This document shows, piece by piece, positions 7,202-16,100 of a stretch of DNA of 20,343 nucleotides. Position 1 is the stretch's first letter; every line of letters begins with the position of its first letter. Origin of the DNA: a virus. Made by a program: the position numbers and the translations under genes. Below the pieces are notes generated by a model that worked only from the letters and a program-made list of their open reading frames with translations, was not told the origin of the DNA and did not search any database. The DNA lies in IMG/VR virus record IMGVR_UViG_3300029951_001074, positions 1 through 20,343 of that record; one strand, written 5' to 3'.

Positions 7202-7392
7202 AGCAGAGTTGGAACCTGCATCGCTACGCCGCCTTGGCGCGGCACTGGCGCCGAGAGGGACCGCCGATCTACATCTCGGCGGCCGCCTATCTCGGCCTGC
7301 GCAAGCCCGCGTCCTCGGCCGCCGATCGTCTTGAGGGCGATGACCTGCTGAATCTCCTCGCCGTGTTCCCGGGCAGCCAGCCTGGGCTCTGA
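7096..7392 (+). CDS. Tail assembly chaperone, -1 frameshift extension (gpT-like part)
   Basis: This is the -1 frame continuation of the gene that starts at 6830. It encodes GEPFDGDFDDIICAIL, then HRYAALARHW, then YISAAAYLGLRKP, and stops at 7390-7392. That frame has no ATG, GTG or TTG codon between 6904 and 7233, so separate initiation covering this conserved-looking part is unlikely. A shift at the five-G run of G GGG GAA (7093-7099) would give about 187 aa in total. That site is not a canonical X-XXY-YYZ heptamer: the P-site codon re-pairs fully but the A-site does not. C CCT TCG, a few codons later, is a second imperfect candidate. The shift itself is well supported by frame quality and family precedent (lambda G/GT); its exact position is uncertain. 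Confidence 0.65.
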   Translation, partial: GSDAGGGGGEPFDGDFDDIICAILAGVGSADWDGVEQSWNLHRYAALARHWRREGPPIYISAAAYLGLRKPASSAADRLEGDDLLNLLAVFPGSQPGL

Positions 7393-7471
7393 TGGACGTC
7401 GCGGTCTCTCGCTGTTGGCGTGTATTTGACCGCCGCGTTGGAGCAGATCGTGGCCTCGGTGGGTTGCTCGA

Positions 7472-7501
7472 TTGTTCTTAACATTCGCGTTGCGGTATGC
7501 T
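7472..7501 (+). promoter_or_regulatory. Candidate sigma70-type promoter for the lipoprotein gene
   Basis: TTGTTC at 7472-7477 and TATGCT at 7496-7501 are separated by 18 bases, in a locally AT-richer stretch between the chaperone stop and the lipoprotein start. Transcription would begin near 7508, leaving a leader of roughly 36 bases. A private promoter is typical of phage moron genes expressed from the prophage. The match is moderate and untested. Confidence 0.4.
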
Positions 7502-7543
7502 CTACCTGCGGCGAAGACTGCGGGGGCGACGGTGCGGGGGCGC

Positions 7544-8197
7544 ATGTTTCGGAAGACCGAGGAAGTGCGGGCGGCCGCGCGGCTGCTGATCCTGGGCTTG
7601 ATGGCGCTTTGCGCGTGCAGCCCACAGAAGACGAACGGAACCGAGCCAACCTCGGCGCCGGCGGCGAAGGCGGCCGATGGGCCGTTCGGTCTCGTGTTCG
7701 GAGAACCGCTCAGCGCGCTGGGGCCCACAAGTCCGGAGAGCACGCCCGACATCTACGATGTGCTGTCGCCGCCGAAACCCGATGCGGATTTCAACCTCAT
7801 CGCCGTCGTCGCGCATGCGACCACCGGCGTCTGCGAGATCTCCGCGGGGCAGCCGCTCATCCTGGGCGACTTGAGCGGCGCCAAGGTGAAGGCGGCGGTC
7901 GATCAGCTGGAGACCGTGGTGTCGTCCAAGTATGGGCCGCCGAAGCAGAAATTTGATGTGTGTCGGGAGTCGGCGTCGTCGTGCTCTCAGGCCTGGAGCG
8001 AGGCCCTCGCCAACCGCAACGCCGTCTACGGCTATGTCTGGTTCCCGGCTGCGCCGACCAAAGGCGGCGTCTGGCGGATCATAGCTGACGTTGCAGCCCA
8101 CAATGCGCTCGAGACGCGAGCGGCCCTGTCCTACGACGGCGTCAACCACGCCGCCTGTGATGCGGCGGCTGCCGCCGCGAAGAACAGTTCGCTGTAG
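7544..8197 (+). CDS. Predicted lipoprotein moron of unknown function
   Basis: A 217-aa exported protein that is not part of the usual tail gene set. The N-terminus has a charged start (MFRKTEEVR), a hydrophobic core (LLILGLMAL) and a lipobox LCAC, so Cys25 would be lipidated and the protein anchored to a membrane facing the periplasm or cell surface. A Pro/Ala/Thr linker (about 28-46) leads to a globular part with VCEI near 97, KYGPPK near 129-134 and Cys140, Cys147 and Cys205, which could form disulfides. The pattern G-x-C-x-I followed by K-Y-G-x-P recalls uncharacterised bacterial exported proteins, a weak impression. The frame is open to a TTG at 7472, but the ATG at 7544 gives a proper signal peptide. 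It lies between chaperone and tape measure genes with a possible own promoter. Superinfection exclusion is one plausible role; nothing proves it. Confidence 0.7.
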   Translation: MFRKTEEVRAAARLLILGLMALCACSPQKTNGTEPTSAPAAKAADGPFGLVFGEPLSALGPTSPESTPDIYDVLSPPKPDADFNLIAVVAHATTGVCEISAGQPLILGDLSGAKVKAAVDQLETVVSSKYGPPKQKFDVCRESASSCSQAWSEALANRNAVYGYVWFPAAPTKGGVWRIIADVAAHNALETRAALSYDGVNHAACDAAAAAAKNSSL

Positions 8198-8259
8198 CTG
8201 GCGACGACCGCGACCGGGATCGGCCGCGGATCCACTCGAAGAGCCTGTTTGACCCGAAA

Positions 8260-8278
8260 CGCGCGGCGAATCCGCGCG
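8260..8278 (+). other. GC hairpin between lipoprotein and tape measure genes
   Basis: CGCGCGG at 8260-8266 and CCGCGCG at 8272-8278 form a perfect 7-bp stem with a 5-base loop. No T-tract follows, so it is not a convincing terminator; it may be chance in such GC-rich DNA. Confidence 0.3.
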
Positions 8279-8295
8279 GCTGGGCCCTGGACGCC

Positions 8296-8303
8296 GGAGG
8301 AGG
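8296..8303 (+). promoter_or_regulatory. Strong Shine-Dalgarno for the tape measure gene
   Basis: GGAGGAGG lies 6 bases before the ATG at 8310. It lets the tape measure gene initiate independently of the upstream lipoprotein gene, as expected if that gene was inserted into an older chaperone-tape measure junction. Confidence 0.6.
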
Positions 8304-8309
8304 TCGCGA

Positions 8310-10973
8310 ATGTCCGACACCGATCTCCAGGTCACCTTCGGGGCCGATACGAGCGCCCTGACCAAGGGCGCCGGCGAGGCGCAATCGGCCATCGCCGACT
8401 TCGCGCCGAAGATTCAGCAACTCAGCCAGTCTTTCGCCGCGCTGGCGAGCGAACTCAAGGACAGCTTCAGCGGCCTGCAGTCGCTGGCGAGCGGCCTCGC
8501 CTCGGCCGGCCAGGCGGGCGCCGCCGGACTGGCCGGCGTCGCCGGGGCCGCCGGCGGCGTGGTGATGGCCGTCGCCGCGGTCACCGAGATCGCGCTCGGG
8601 GCCGCCGGCGCCATGGCGCAATGGGCGGCGGCGACCGCGACATCGAGCAGCGCCAGCGCTGACGCCAGGCAGAACGCCGCGGGTCTCAACACCGCGCTCG
8701 GCCAGGCGCATGACGCCTTGACCGACGTCGGCAATGCGCTCGCCAACGCGCTGGCGCCCACGCTCACCGTCGTCGTCCAGGGGATCGCCCAGCTCGCGCA
8801 GGGTTTTCTCGCCAGCTATTCCAGCGGCGGGGCGGCCAAGACGATCGTCGATGCGATCACCGCCACGGTGAAGTTGCTTGCCCTGGCGGCCGGCGCGACG
8901 GCGCTGGAGGTCACCGCCGCCATCGACGTCGTTCGCGGCGGCTATGCGGCCCTCGGGCCGGTCTTCCAGATGGCGATCGATGAGGTCGTCGGATGGGGCA
9001 AGCAGACGGGCGATGCGGCGATCACGGCCGGGAAGCTCATCTATGACGCCCTGACCAACAACATTCTCGGCGGCGCGAGCGACGCGGCGGCGGGCTGGAA
9101 GAAGATCCAGCAGGACGCGGACGAGACCGCGAAGGTCGTCGCGGCCGACGCCGCGAAGATGCGCGCGGCCTTCATGCGGAACGGCGGCGAGGAAATGGTC
9201 GGCGCCGTCGGCGCGTACGGCGACCTCGCCTCGAGGCTGATTACGCCGGGCGCGAACGGCGCGGGCGCGCCGCAGGCTCCGCAGGGCGCGGGCGCCGCCG
9301 GCAATGGCGCCGGCCAGGGCCCTCAGACCGGCGGCAGCAGCGGCGCCGGCCAGCAGCAGGCCCAAGCCCAGCAATGGGCCGACCAGCTCCACCAGACCGA
9401 AGTGCAGGCCGCCGCGGCCAGTGGCGACTACATGAAGGACCAGCTGTCCTCGGAGGTCGCCTTCTGGCAGCAGAAGCTGGCGCTCACCCAGCAGAACTCC
9501 AAGGCCTGGTTCGACGTCCAGGACAAGCTGTTCCCGCTCCTGAAACAGCAGCAGTCCGAGGCGTTCTCCGCCCTGGTCGCCGGCGACAAGAAGGCGATCG
9601 AAAGCGACCGCGGCAATGCCGCGCAATGGGCGGCTGACTGGACCAAGTATCTGGCGGACGTGGCCCACGCCTACGGCGCCGACAGCGCCGCCTATCGGAA
9701 CGCGCTCACCGAGAAGCAGAACGCCGAGAGCGAAGCCGACAAGCAACTCGTCGCCCAGAGCGAAAAGGCGATCGAGCAGCAGACCGCCGCCATGCGCAAG
9801 GGCTACGCCGACCAGGCGACCACCGCGAAGGCCAGCTCCGAGGAACAGATCGCCGCGGTCAAGCTCCAGTTCGACATGGGCAAGATCAGCGCCGACCAGT
9901 ACTTCGGCGACGTCCAGGCGATCCACCAGAAGGAGGACGCGGCCCAGATCGCCTCGGTGCAGGCGCAGCTGCAGGCCGTCACCGACGGCTACAACAAGCA
10001 GATCGCCGTCAAGGGCCTCACCTTCGACGCGGCGATCGCCTTGGACGACAAATATGTCGCCGAGTGGGGGCAACTGCAGACCAAGCTCGGCGCCCTCACC
10101 ACCGATGCGCTCCGCCAGTGGCTGTCCGATCAGGCCGCCACCCTGATGAAGTTCAAGCAGAGCTGGAGCTCGGTGGTCGATCCGATCGTCTCCGGCTTCA
10201 ACAGCGGCGTCGTCGAGATGATCGAGGGGACGAAGTCGTTCCAGCAGGTGATGCGCTCGGTGGGCCAGCAGATCCTGACCGACTTCGTCACCAACGTCAT
10301 CGACAAGCAGGTCGAGTCCTGGCTCTGGGGCGTCACCGAGCAGGTTCTTGCGACCGCGCAGGGGCAGGCGCTGCTCGACATGCTGGGCATGCAGCAGACC
10401 GCGCTCTCCATCGCCAACGACATGAAGCGCGTCGCCTCCAACGCCACCGCCAACACCGTCATGACCGCCTCGAACACCGCCGCCCAATCGGCCGGTCTGG
10501 GCACGATGCTGGCGCAGACCTTCGCGTGGCTGAAGGCCGACGCGGCGAAGGTGTACGGTGGGGTCTTCGCCGCGCTGTCGCAAAACCCGGTCACCGCGAT
10601 CGCCGCGGCCCCGGTCGCCGCGGCGGCCGCGGCCAGCGTGATGAGCTTCAGCTACGCCGAGCAGGGCTGGTGGCAGGTGCCGTCCGACAATATGCCGACG
10701 CTGCTGCACAAGGACGAGCAGGTGCTGCCCGCCCGCATCGCCAATCCGGCCCGCAACTTCTTCGAAGGGCTCGCCAGCGGCGGCGCCTCGATGGGCGCCG
10801 GCCACAGCTTCAATTTCGGCGACTTCAATGTGCACGGCGCGCCGTCCGGGATGTCGTCCTCGGAGTTTCGCCAGGCGCTGAGCGACCACGCCTCCCACGT
10901 CGCGGGCGCGGTCGCCGGCGCGCTGCGCAACGGCTACATGCCGCCCTACAAGCAGCCGACCGGACGCCTCTAG
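8310..10973 (+). CDS. Tail tape measure protein
   Basis: Sets tail length and helps DNA cross the host envelope. The 887-aa protein is mostly helical. Residues 1-60 start with a strand then a helix (FGADTSALTKGAGEAQSAI), a common tape measure opening. Two Ala/Gly-rich hydrophobic stretches (about 62-112 and 160-200) are candidate membrane-inserting segments. A Gly/Gln/Ala linker lies near 315-355, followed by a long coiled-coil region of about 240 residues rich in Gln, Lys and Glu. The C-terminus (SWSSVVDPIVSGFNSGVVEMIEGTKSFQQVM, then LHKDEQVLPARIANPARNFF) is typical of lambda-type tape measures in prophages. At about 1.5 angstrom per residue the length predicts a tail of roughly 130 nm, well above the short tape measures of gene transfer agents. 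The start has an excellent Shine-Dalgarno. Confidence 0.9.
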   Translation: MSDTDLQVTFGADTSALTKGAGEAQSAIADFAPKIQQLSQSFAALASELKDSFSGLQSLASGLASAGQAGAAGLAGVAGAAGGVVMAVAAVTEIALGAAGAMAQWAAATATSSSASADARQNAAGLNTALGQAHDALTDVGNALANALAPTLTVVVQGIAQLAQGFLASYSSGGAAKTIVDAITATVKLLALAAGATALEVTAAIDVVRGGYAALGPVFQMAIDEVVGWGKQTGDAAITAGKLIYDALTNNILGGASDAAAGWKKIQQDADETAKVVAADAAKMRAAFMRNGGEEMVGAVGAYGDLASRLITPGANGAGAPQAPQGAGAAGNGAGQGPQTGGSSGAGQQQAQAQQWADQLHQTEVQAAAASGDYMKDQLSSEVAFWQQKLALTQQNSKAWFDVQDKLFPLLKQQQSEAFSALVAGDKKAIESDRGNAAQWAADWTKYLADVAHAYGADSAAYRNALTEKQNAESEADKQLVAQSEKAIEQQTAAMRKGYADQATTAKASSEEQIAAVKLQFDMGKISADQYFGDVQAIHQKEDAAQIASVQAQLQAVTDGYNKQIAVKGLTFDAAIALDDKYVAEWGQLQTKLGALTTDALRQWLSDQAATLMKFKQSWSSVVDPIVSGFNSGVVEMIEGTKSFQQVMRSVGQQILTDFVTNVIDKQVESWLWGVTEQVLATAQGQALLDMLGMQQTALSIANDMKRVASNATANTVMTASNTAAQSAGLGTMLAQTFAWLKADAAKVYGGVFAALSQNPVTAIAAAPVAAAAAASVMSFSYAEQGWWQVPSDNMPTLLHKDEQVLPARIANPARNFFEGLASGGASMGAGHSFNFGDFNVHGAPSGMSSSEFRQALSDHASHVAGAVAGALRNGYMPPYKQPTGRL

Positions 10974-11042
10974 CTCGGCCCCTTCGCGACGGGCCTGCCG
11001 CCGCGCGCCTGAACCAACACCACGTCGACGGGAAGGGGGCCT

Positions 11043-11786
11043 ATGTCCATCACGCCCTTCATCCCGCCGAGCTTCCTGACCGGGCTGCCGACAGGCATCT
11101 GGGCCGGCGCGAACGGCCTGCCGGTGCTGCCCTATCTGCCCGGCCAGGAAGTCAGCGTCTCCAAGGCGCCGCGGTGGTCGACGCAGGTGATCCGCGCCGC
11201 GTCCGGCCGCGAACGCCGCACCGCCTATTGGAACTATCCGCTCTGGCAGTTCGAGCTCAGCTACGGGGTGATCCGGCATCGCCCGACCCAGGCCGAGCTG
11301 TTCGCGATGTGGGAGTTCTTCAACGTCCTGCAGGGGCAGTTCGCGCCCTTCCTGTTCGTCGATCCGACCGACTGCCAGGTCCCGACCAGCGCCCTGCTCG
11401 ACACCGCCGGCGCGCCGATCCTCGACACCAGCGGCGCGCCTTTGCTCGACGGCAGCGGCGCCCCGGTCGGCGAGACCTTCGGCGTCGGCGACGGCGCAAC
11501 GACGACGTTCCAGCTCATCCGGGCGATCAATAGCTTCACCGAGCCGGTCTACGCCGTCTTCCAGCCGATCATCTTCGACAACGGCGCCTGGGTCGCCTCG
11601 GGCTTCACGATCGGCGAGAGCGGTTCGATCACCTTCAGCGCCCCGCCCGCCAGCGGCGCCGTGCTGCAATGGGCCGGCTACTTCTACTTCGGCTGCCGCT
11701 TCGCGCAGGACGATCTCAGCTTCGAGCAGATCGTGACCCAGCTGTGGGCCGGCAAATCGCTCAAGTTCACCTCGCTCAGGGTCTGA
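11043..11786 (+). CDS. Distal tail protein (DUF2460 family)
   Basis: First protein of the tail tip, forming the ring that links tube to hub; homologous in type to gp12 of the R. capsulatus gene transfer agent. The 247-aa product shows DUF2460 features: IPPSFLTGLPTGIWAG is a variant start, then RRTAYWNYPLWQFELSYGVI, a helix with FFNVLQGQFAPFLF, the DPTDCQV motif near 107-113, GDGATTTFQLIR, and the closing Phe-Tyr-rich strand with CRFAQDDLSFEQ. Between DPTD and GDGATT lies an unusual three-copy 8-residue repeat (118-141). GGAAGGGGG lies just before the ATG. The 69 bases upstream hold no other gene. The next gene starts 3 bases after the stop. Confidence 0.88.
   Translation: MSITPFIPPSFLTGLPTGIWAGANGLPVLPYLPGQEVSVSKAPRWSTQVIRAASGRERRTAYWNYPLWQFELSYGVIRHRPTQAELFAMWEFFNVLQGQFAPFLFVDPTDCQVPTSALLDTAGAPILDTSGAPLLDGSGAPVGETFGVGDGATTTFQLIRAINSFTEPVYAVFQPIIFDNGAWVASGFTIGESGSITFSAPPASGAVLQWAGYFYFGCRFAQDDLSFEQIVTQLWAGKSLKFTSLRV
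11394..11465 (+). repeat. Three 24-bp tandem repeats inside the distal tail gene
   Basis: Three consecutive in-frame units encode LLDTAGAP, ILDTSGAP and LLDGSGAP (residues 118-141). They occupy a loop between the DPTD and GDGATT motifs of the DUF2460 fold, so copy number could change without breaking the frame. Confidence 0.85.
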
Positions 11787-11789
11787 CCG

Positions 11790-12701
11790 ATGAAGACCGC
11801 GATAGACGCCGCCTCCGCCGGCGCCGGGGCGACCGTCGCCCTGCTGAACGGCGGGGCCGATTTCCAGATGATCGATCTCTACAAGATCACCCTCAACGGC
11901 GGCGCGGTGATCCGCTGGCACGGCGGCCCGTTCAACACCTCGGTCAGCTTCACCGCCGCCAGCGGCCAGAGCGCCGCGGCCAACGGGACTTACCTGGCCG
12001 GCCCGGTCGTCGACCGCGGCAAGATCAGCACCAAGATCGGCGTAGAGGTGGCGACCTTCGACCTCCAGGTCGGCTCCACCGCCGAGGACCTGATCAACGG
12101 CGCACCGCTGATCCCGTTCGCTCAGGGACGCGGCTTCGACGGCGCCACGGTGGTGCTCTATCGCGGCTTCATTCGCGCCTGGGGCGCGCCGATCACCGGC
12201 GTCGTCATCGCCTTTTCCGGCCGCGTGACCGCGCTGAAGGACGTCTCGCGCTCGAAGTTCACCATGACCGTCTCGGCCTGGACCGTGCTGCTCAACGTCA
12301 ACATGGGCCCGGACGTCTTCCAGGCCGGCTGCCTCAACACCCACTATGACGCCGACTGCGGCCTGACGCCGGTCGATGTCTCCGGCGCGGTCGCTTCGGG
12401 CGCGTCGAGCATCACCGCCTTCGACACCAACCTCACCAACCCGGACCACTACTTCGACAAGGGTATCCTCACCTTCACCTCGGGCGCCAACGCGGGCGTC
12501 AGCCGGGCGGTGCAGACCTATCTCAATGCGTCGGGCGCGATGGCCTTCTCGTTCGGCTTTCCGGCCGCGCCGGCGCCGGGCGACGCCTTCACCGCCGTGC
12601 GCGGCTGTCTGCTGACGATGGCGGACTGCACCGCGCAGGCGAACCTGATCAATTTTCGCGGCCAGCCGTTCACGCCGCCCGCGGTCACGGGGGTGTCCTG
12701 A
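11790..12701 (+). CDS. Tail tip hub protein (DUF2163 / phage BR0599 family)
   Basis: Baseplate hub protein equivalent to gp13 of the R. capsulatus gene transfer agent, closing the distal end of the tube. The 303-aa product has the family layout: an N-terminal beta part with DLYKITLNGG and IRWHGGPF, a central IGVEVATFDLQV segment, and the C-terminal BR0599 region. It has exactly four cysteines, Cys181, Cys190 (in CLNTHYDADC) and Cys273, Cys280 (in GCLLTMADC), with the closing NFRGQPFTPP motif. Tail tip proteins of this structural class, including lambda gpL, bind an iron-sulfur cluster through conserved cysteines, so these four are good ligand candidates. Its TGA overlaps the next ATG by one base. 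Confidence 0.88.
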   Translation: MKTAIDAASAGAGATVALLNGGADFQMIDLYKITLNGGAVIRWHGGPFNTSVSFTAASGQSAAANGTYLAGPVVDRGKISTKIGVEVATFDLQVGSTAEDLINGAPLIPFAQGRGFDGATVVLYRGFIRAWGAPITGVVIAFSGRVTALKDVSRSKFTMTVSAWTVLLNVNMGPDVFQAGCLNTHYDADCGLTPVDVSGAVASGASSITAFDTNLTNPDHYFDKGILTFTSGANAGVSRAVQTYLNASGAMAFSFGFPAAPAPGDAFTAVRGCLLTMADCTAQANLINFRGQPFTPPAVTGVS

Positions 12702-13144
12702 TGACCTCGATCGAGGCCCAGCGCGCGGCCGTCGTCGCCGAGGCAATGACCTGGCTCGGTACCCCCTGGCACCATCGCGGCCGGGTGAAGGGCGCGGGCG
12801 TCGACTGCGCCCAGTTCGTCATCGCCGCCTATGCCGGCGCGGGCGTCATCACCGACTTCGACACCGGCGAATATCCGCGCGACTGGCACATCCATCGCGA
12901 CCAGGAACGCTTCCTCACCTTCGTGCCCAGCTTCGCGCGCGAGATCGCCGAGGCCGACGTGGGCGCCGGCGACCTGGTGCTCTGCAAGATCGGCCGGGTC
13001 TATTCGCACGGCGTCATCGTCACCGCCTGGCCGCAGGGCATCCACGCCGCCGTCAATGCCGGCCGCGTCACCCTGTGCGACCTCGACCGCGACGTCGGCT
13101 TGATCTCCGGCCCCCGCCGCTATTTCACCCACAAGGATTGGTGA
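12701..13144 (+). CDS. NlpC/P60-family tail tip peptidase
   Basis: Cell-wall hydrolase of the tail tip, cutting peptidoglycan cross-bridges during DNA entry; equivalent to gp14 of the R. capsulatus gene transfer agent. The 147-aa protein has the complete NlpC/P60 pattern: WLGTPWHHRGRVKGAGVDCAQF with nucleophile Cys36, GAGDLVLCKIG, YSHGVIV with His103, and a following GIHAAVNAG with His115 as likely third catalytic residue. No signal peptide is present, as expected for a virion enzyme delivered by the tail. It overlaps the hub gene by one base and lies one base before the GTG of the next gene. Length is normal for the family. Confidence 0.92.
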   Translation: MTSIEAQRAAVVAEAMTWLGTPWHHRGRVKGAGVDCAQFVIAAYAGAGVITDFDTGEYPRDWHIHRDQERFLTFVPSFAREIAEADVGAGDLVLCKIGRVYSHGVIVTAWPQGIHAAVNAGRVTLCDLDRDVGLISGPRRYFTHKDW

Positions 13145-13145
13145 C

Positions 13146-16100
13146 GTGGCCGGCCGCTCAGCTTCCAACGCCGTCACCCGCTATGCCGGCATCCAGGTCC
13201 AGACCTCGTCGCTGGGCCTGCAGATTCCGGTCGGCTGGGGCACGTTCCGCTGCCGCTGCAACCTGGTCGACTATCTCGACTTCAAGTCGGTGGCGCAGAA
13301 GGCTGCGAGCGGGAAGGGCGGCGCCACCGTCACCGGCTATTCGTACAGCGCCACCATCGTCCTGGCGATCTGCGAAGGCCCGATCGACTTCATCACCCAG
13401 GTCTGGGTCGACGCCAAGAACTACGCCTACAATTCGGTCGGCAGCACGGTCGCCAACACCGCCAACGCCTCCGCGGCCTCGCAAGTGGGCCTCACCCTGG
13501 CGCACGGCGCGATCGGCCAGTCGGTCTGGTCCTACCTGACCAGCGCCCATCCCGGCCACGCCATCGGCTATTCCGGCCTCGCCATCGTCTATGCGGAGAA
13601 CTACGCCCTCGACTCGGGCGCCTCGACCCCGGATCACAGCTTCGAGGTGGTCCGCCAGGCCGGTTTCACCGTCAGCGGCTATTCCGGCCCCGACATCGAT
13701 CCGTCGCTGATGATCGCCGACTTCTTCCAGAACACGCGCACCGGTGTGCCGAGCTGGCCGGTCAGCGGTCTCCTGGATCCCGTCACCCTGACCACGGCCG
13801 CCGATTCCTATCAGAAGTACTGCATCGCCTCGGGCCTGCTGCTCTCGCCGGTCATCGACGAGGAGCGTAGCGCTTCCGACGCCCTGACCGAATATCTGCT
13901 GGCGACCAATTCCACCTGCGTCTGGTCCGAGGGCCTGCTGAAGTTCATCCCCTATGGCGACACGACCGTCACCGCCAACGGCGTCACCTACACGCCGGAC
14001 CTGACGCCGGTCTATTCGCTGGGCGACGACGACTATATCGTCAAGGCCGACGGCGATGATCCGATCACGGTCGATATCCAGGACCAGTCGGACGCCTACA
14101 ACGTCGTGCAGCTCGAATATCTCGACCGCACCAACCAGTACAACATGGCCATCGCCCTGGCCTCGGACGCGGCCAATGTGGCGCAGTATGGCGCGCGCCG
14201 GCAGGATCCGACCACCGTCCACTGCGTCTGCACCCCGGCCGTCGCGGCCAGCGCCGCCCAGCTCTACCTGCAGCGCACGCTCTACATTCGCGGCCAGTAC
14301 AAGTTCAAACTCGGCTGGATGTTCGCGCTCCTGGAGCCGGGCGACCTGCTCGAGCTCACCGATTCAGGCCTGGGCCTCGCCGCCTACATGGTCCGGATCA
14401 TCCAGATCGACGAGGACGACAAGGACGCAACCCTCGACGTCACCTGCGAGGACCTGCTGGTGGGCGTCTCCAACACGCCGCTCTACACGATGCAGGCCGG
14501 GCAGGGGACGCAGGTCAACAAGTCCGTCGATCCGGGCGGCGTCGAGGCCAACCTGCTGCTGTGGAGCCAGGATTTCACCCAGAGCGCCTGGACGAAGACC
14601 GATATAAGCGTCACGGCCAGCGCGGCGATCGATCCGATCACCGGCGCGACCGACGCCCAGAAGCTCGTACCTTCGACGGCCGACGCGCCGCATGGCGTCA
14701 GCCAGTCCTTCGCCGGGTTCGAGAACGCCAACTACACCCTGACCTGCTATTTCCAGGCCGACGAGGACTACAACGCCGAGCTTGCGCTGGGTGACGGTGG
14801 GTCGAACGTCGCGACGGTGAGCGTCGATCTTGTATCGGGCGCGGTCTTCGCGACGGCCATCGCCGGAACCGCGATGATCGTCGCTGCGTCGGTGAGCCAG
14901 GTCGGGTCGACGACCTGGTATCGCGCCCAGCTCACGGCGACCATCCCGGCGGCGACGATCAAGGCCACGATCAAGGTGCTCAACGACGCCGGCCTGTCGG
15001 GCTTCTCGGGCGTCGGATTGGAGGGACTCTATGTCTTCGGCGCGCAGGTCAGCCAGGGCGTCGATATCCGCGCCTACGCCGCCACCACGGCCGCGATCTT
15101 GGGCCCGCGGGTCTTCAATCCGCCGAGCCCGGTCACCGAAGGCGGCATGGAGACCTGGTGCGCGCTGGCCGGCGGCCCGAACTGGGGCGGCGCCAACATC
15201 TGGGTGAGCCTCGATGGCGGCGACACCTACGAACTCGTCGCCGAGACCTCGCAAGGCCCCGCCAGATTCGGCTTGCTGACCGCGAGCTATCCCATCGGCG
15301 CCGATCCCGACACCGCCGACACGCTTGCGGTCGACCTCTCGGCGTCCAACGGCGCACTCACCTCCGCCGCCGACGCGGTCGCGGCCGCCAACGGCACGCT
15401 CTGCCTAGTCGACAACGAACTGATCAGCTTCTCCACCGCGACGCTGAAGGGCCCGAACCGCTACAACCTGACCACCTATGTCCGCCGCGGCTGCCTCGGC
15501 ACGACCATCGCCGCCCACGCCGCCGGCGCCGGCTTCGTCCGGCTCGACTCCGCCTGCGTGGCGCTGCCGTTCCTGACCAGCCAGGCGGGCGCCTCGGCCT
15601 ATGTGAAGTTCCAGTCGTTCAACCTCTGGGGCCAGGGCGCGACACCGCTCGCGAACTGCGTCGCCTACCCCTTCACCCCGGCGTCCAATCCCGCCGGCGC
15701 GAGCCCGAACGGCAACACCGCCGGCGGCGGTGAGATCAGCCCGACCACCAACCCGACCTACGTCTCCGCGACCGATCCCTCGCTGGCCGAGGCGATTCCC
15801 AACGGCGCGTTCTGGTTCAATTCGGGCACCGGCGTCTTCTACCAGCGCCATGCGGGGGCCTGGGTCGGCGTCAACCAGATCACCGGCGGCACGGTGTTGT
15901 TTTCCACCACCGGCGCCGGCAACAGTGGCTCGTTCCTGGTCCCCGCCAACGGCCCCAGCTCCGTCACCGTCCTGGTCAAGGGCGGCAGCGGCGGCATGGG
16001 CGACACCGTCGGCGCGGGCTACCTCGGCGGCGGCGGAGGCGAGAATCTCTACACCGCGACCGTGACGCCGGGCTCGACCGTCATCAACTGGACCTGCGGC

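Noticed and set aside
7472-7543. TTG at 7472 as lipoprotein start
   Set aside because: It would put 24 extra residues before the signal peptide and coincides with a candidate -35 element; the ATG at 7544 gives a normal lipoprotein signal.
7420-7956. Alternative + strand open frame over the lipoprotein region
   Set aside because: It is Arg/Gly/Ala-rich without motifs; the overlapping frame has a signal peptide, lipobox and balanced composition.
8260-8278. Hairpin as terminator of the lipoprotein transcript
   Set aside because: There is no T-tract after the stem and the tape measure gene must be transcribed through it.
8142-12746. 1534-codon minus-strand open frame across tape measure and tail tip genes
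   Set aside because: Same shadow effect; no protein family pattern, and it crosses several gene boundaries on the real coding strand.
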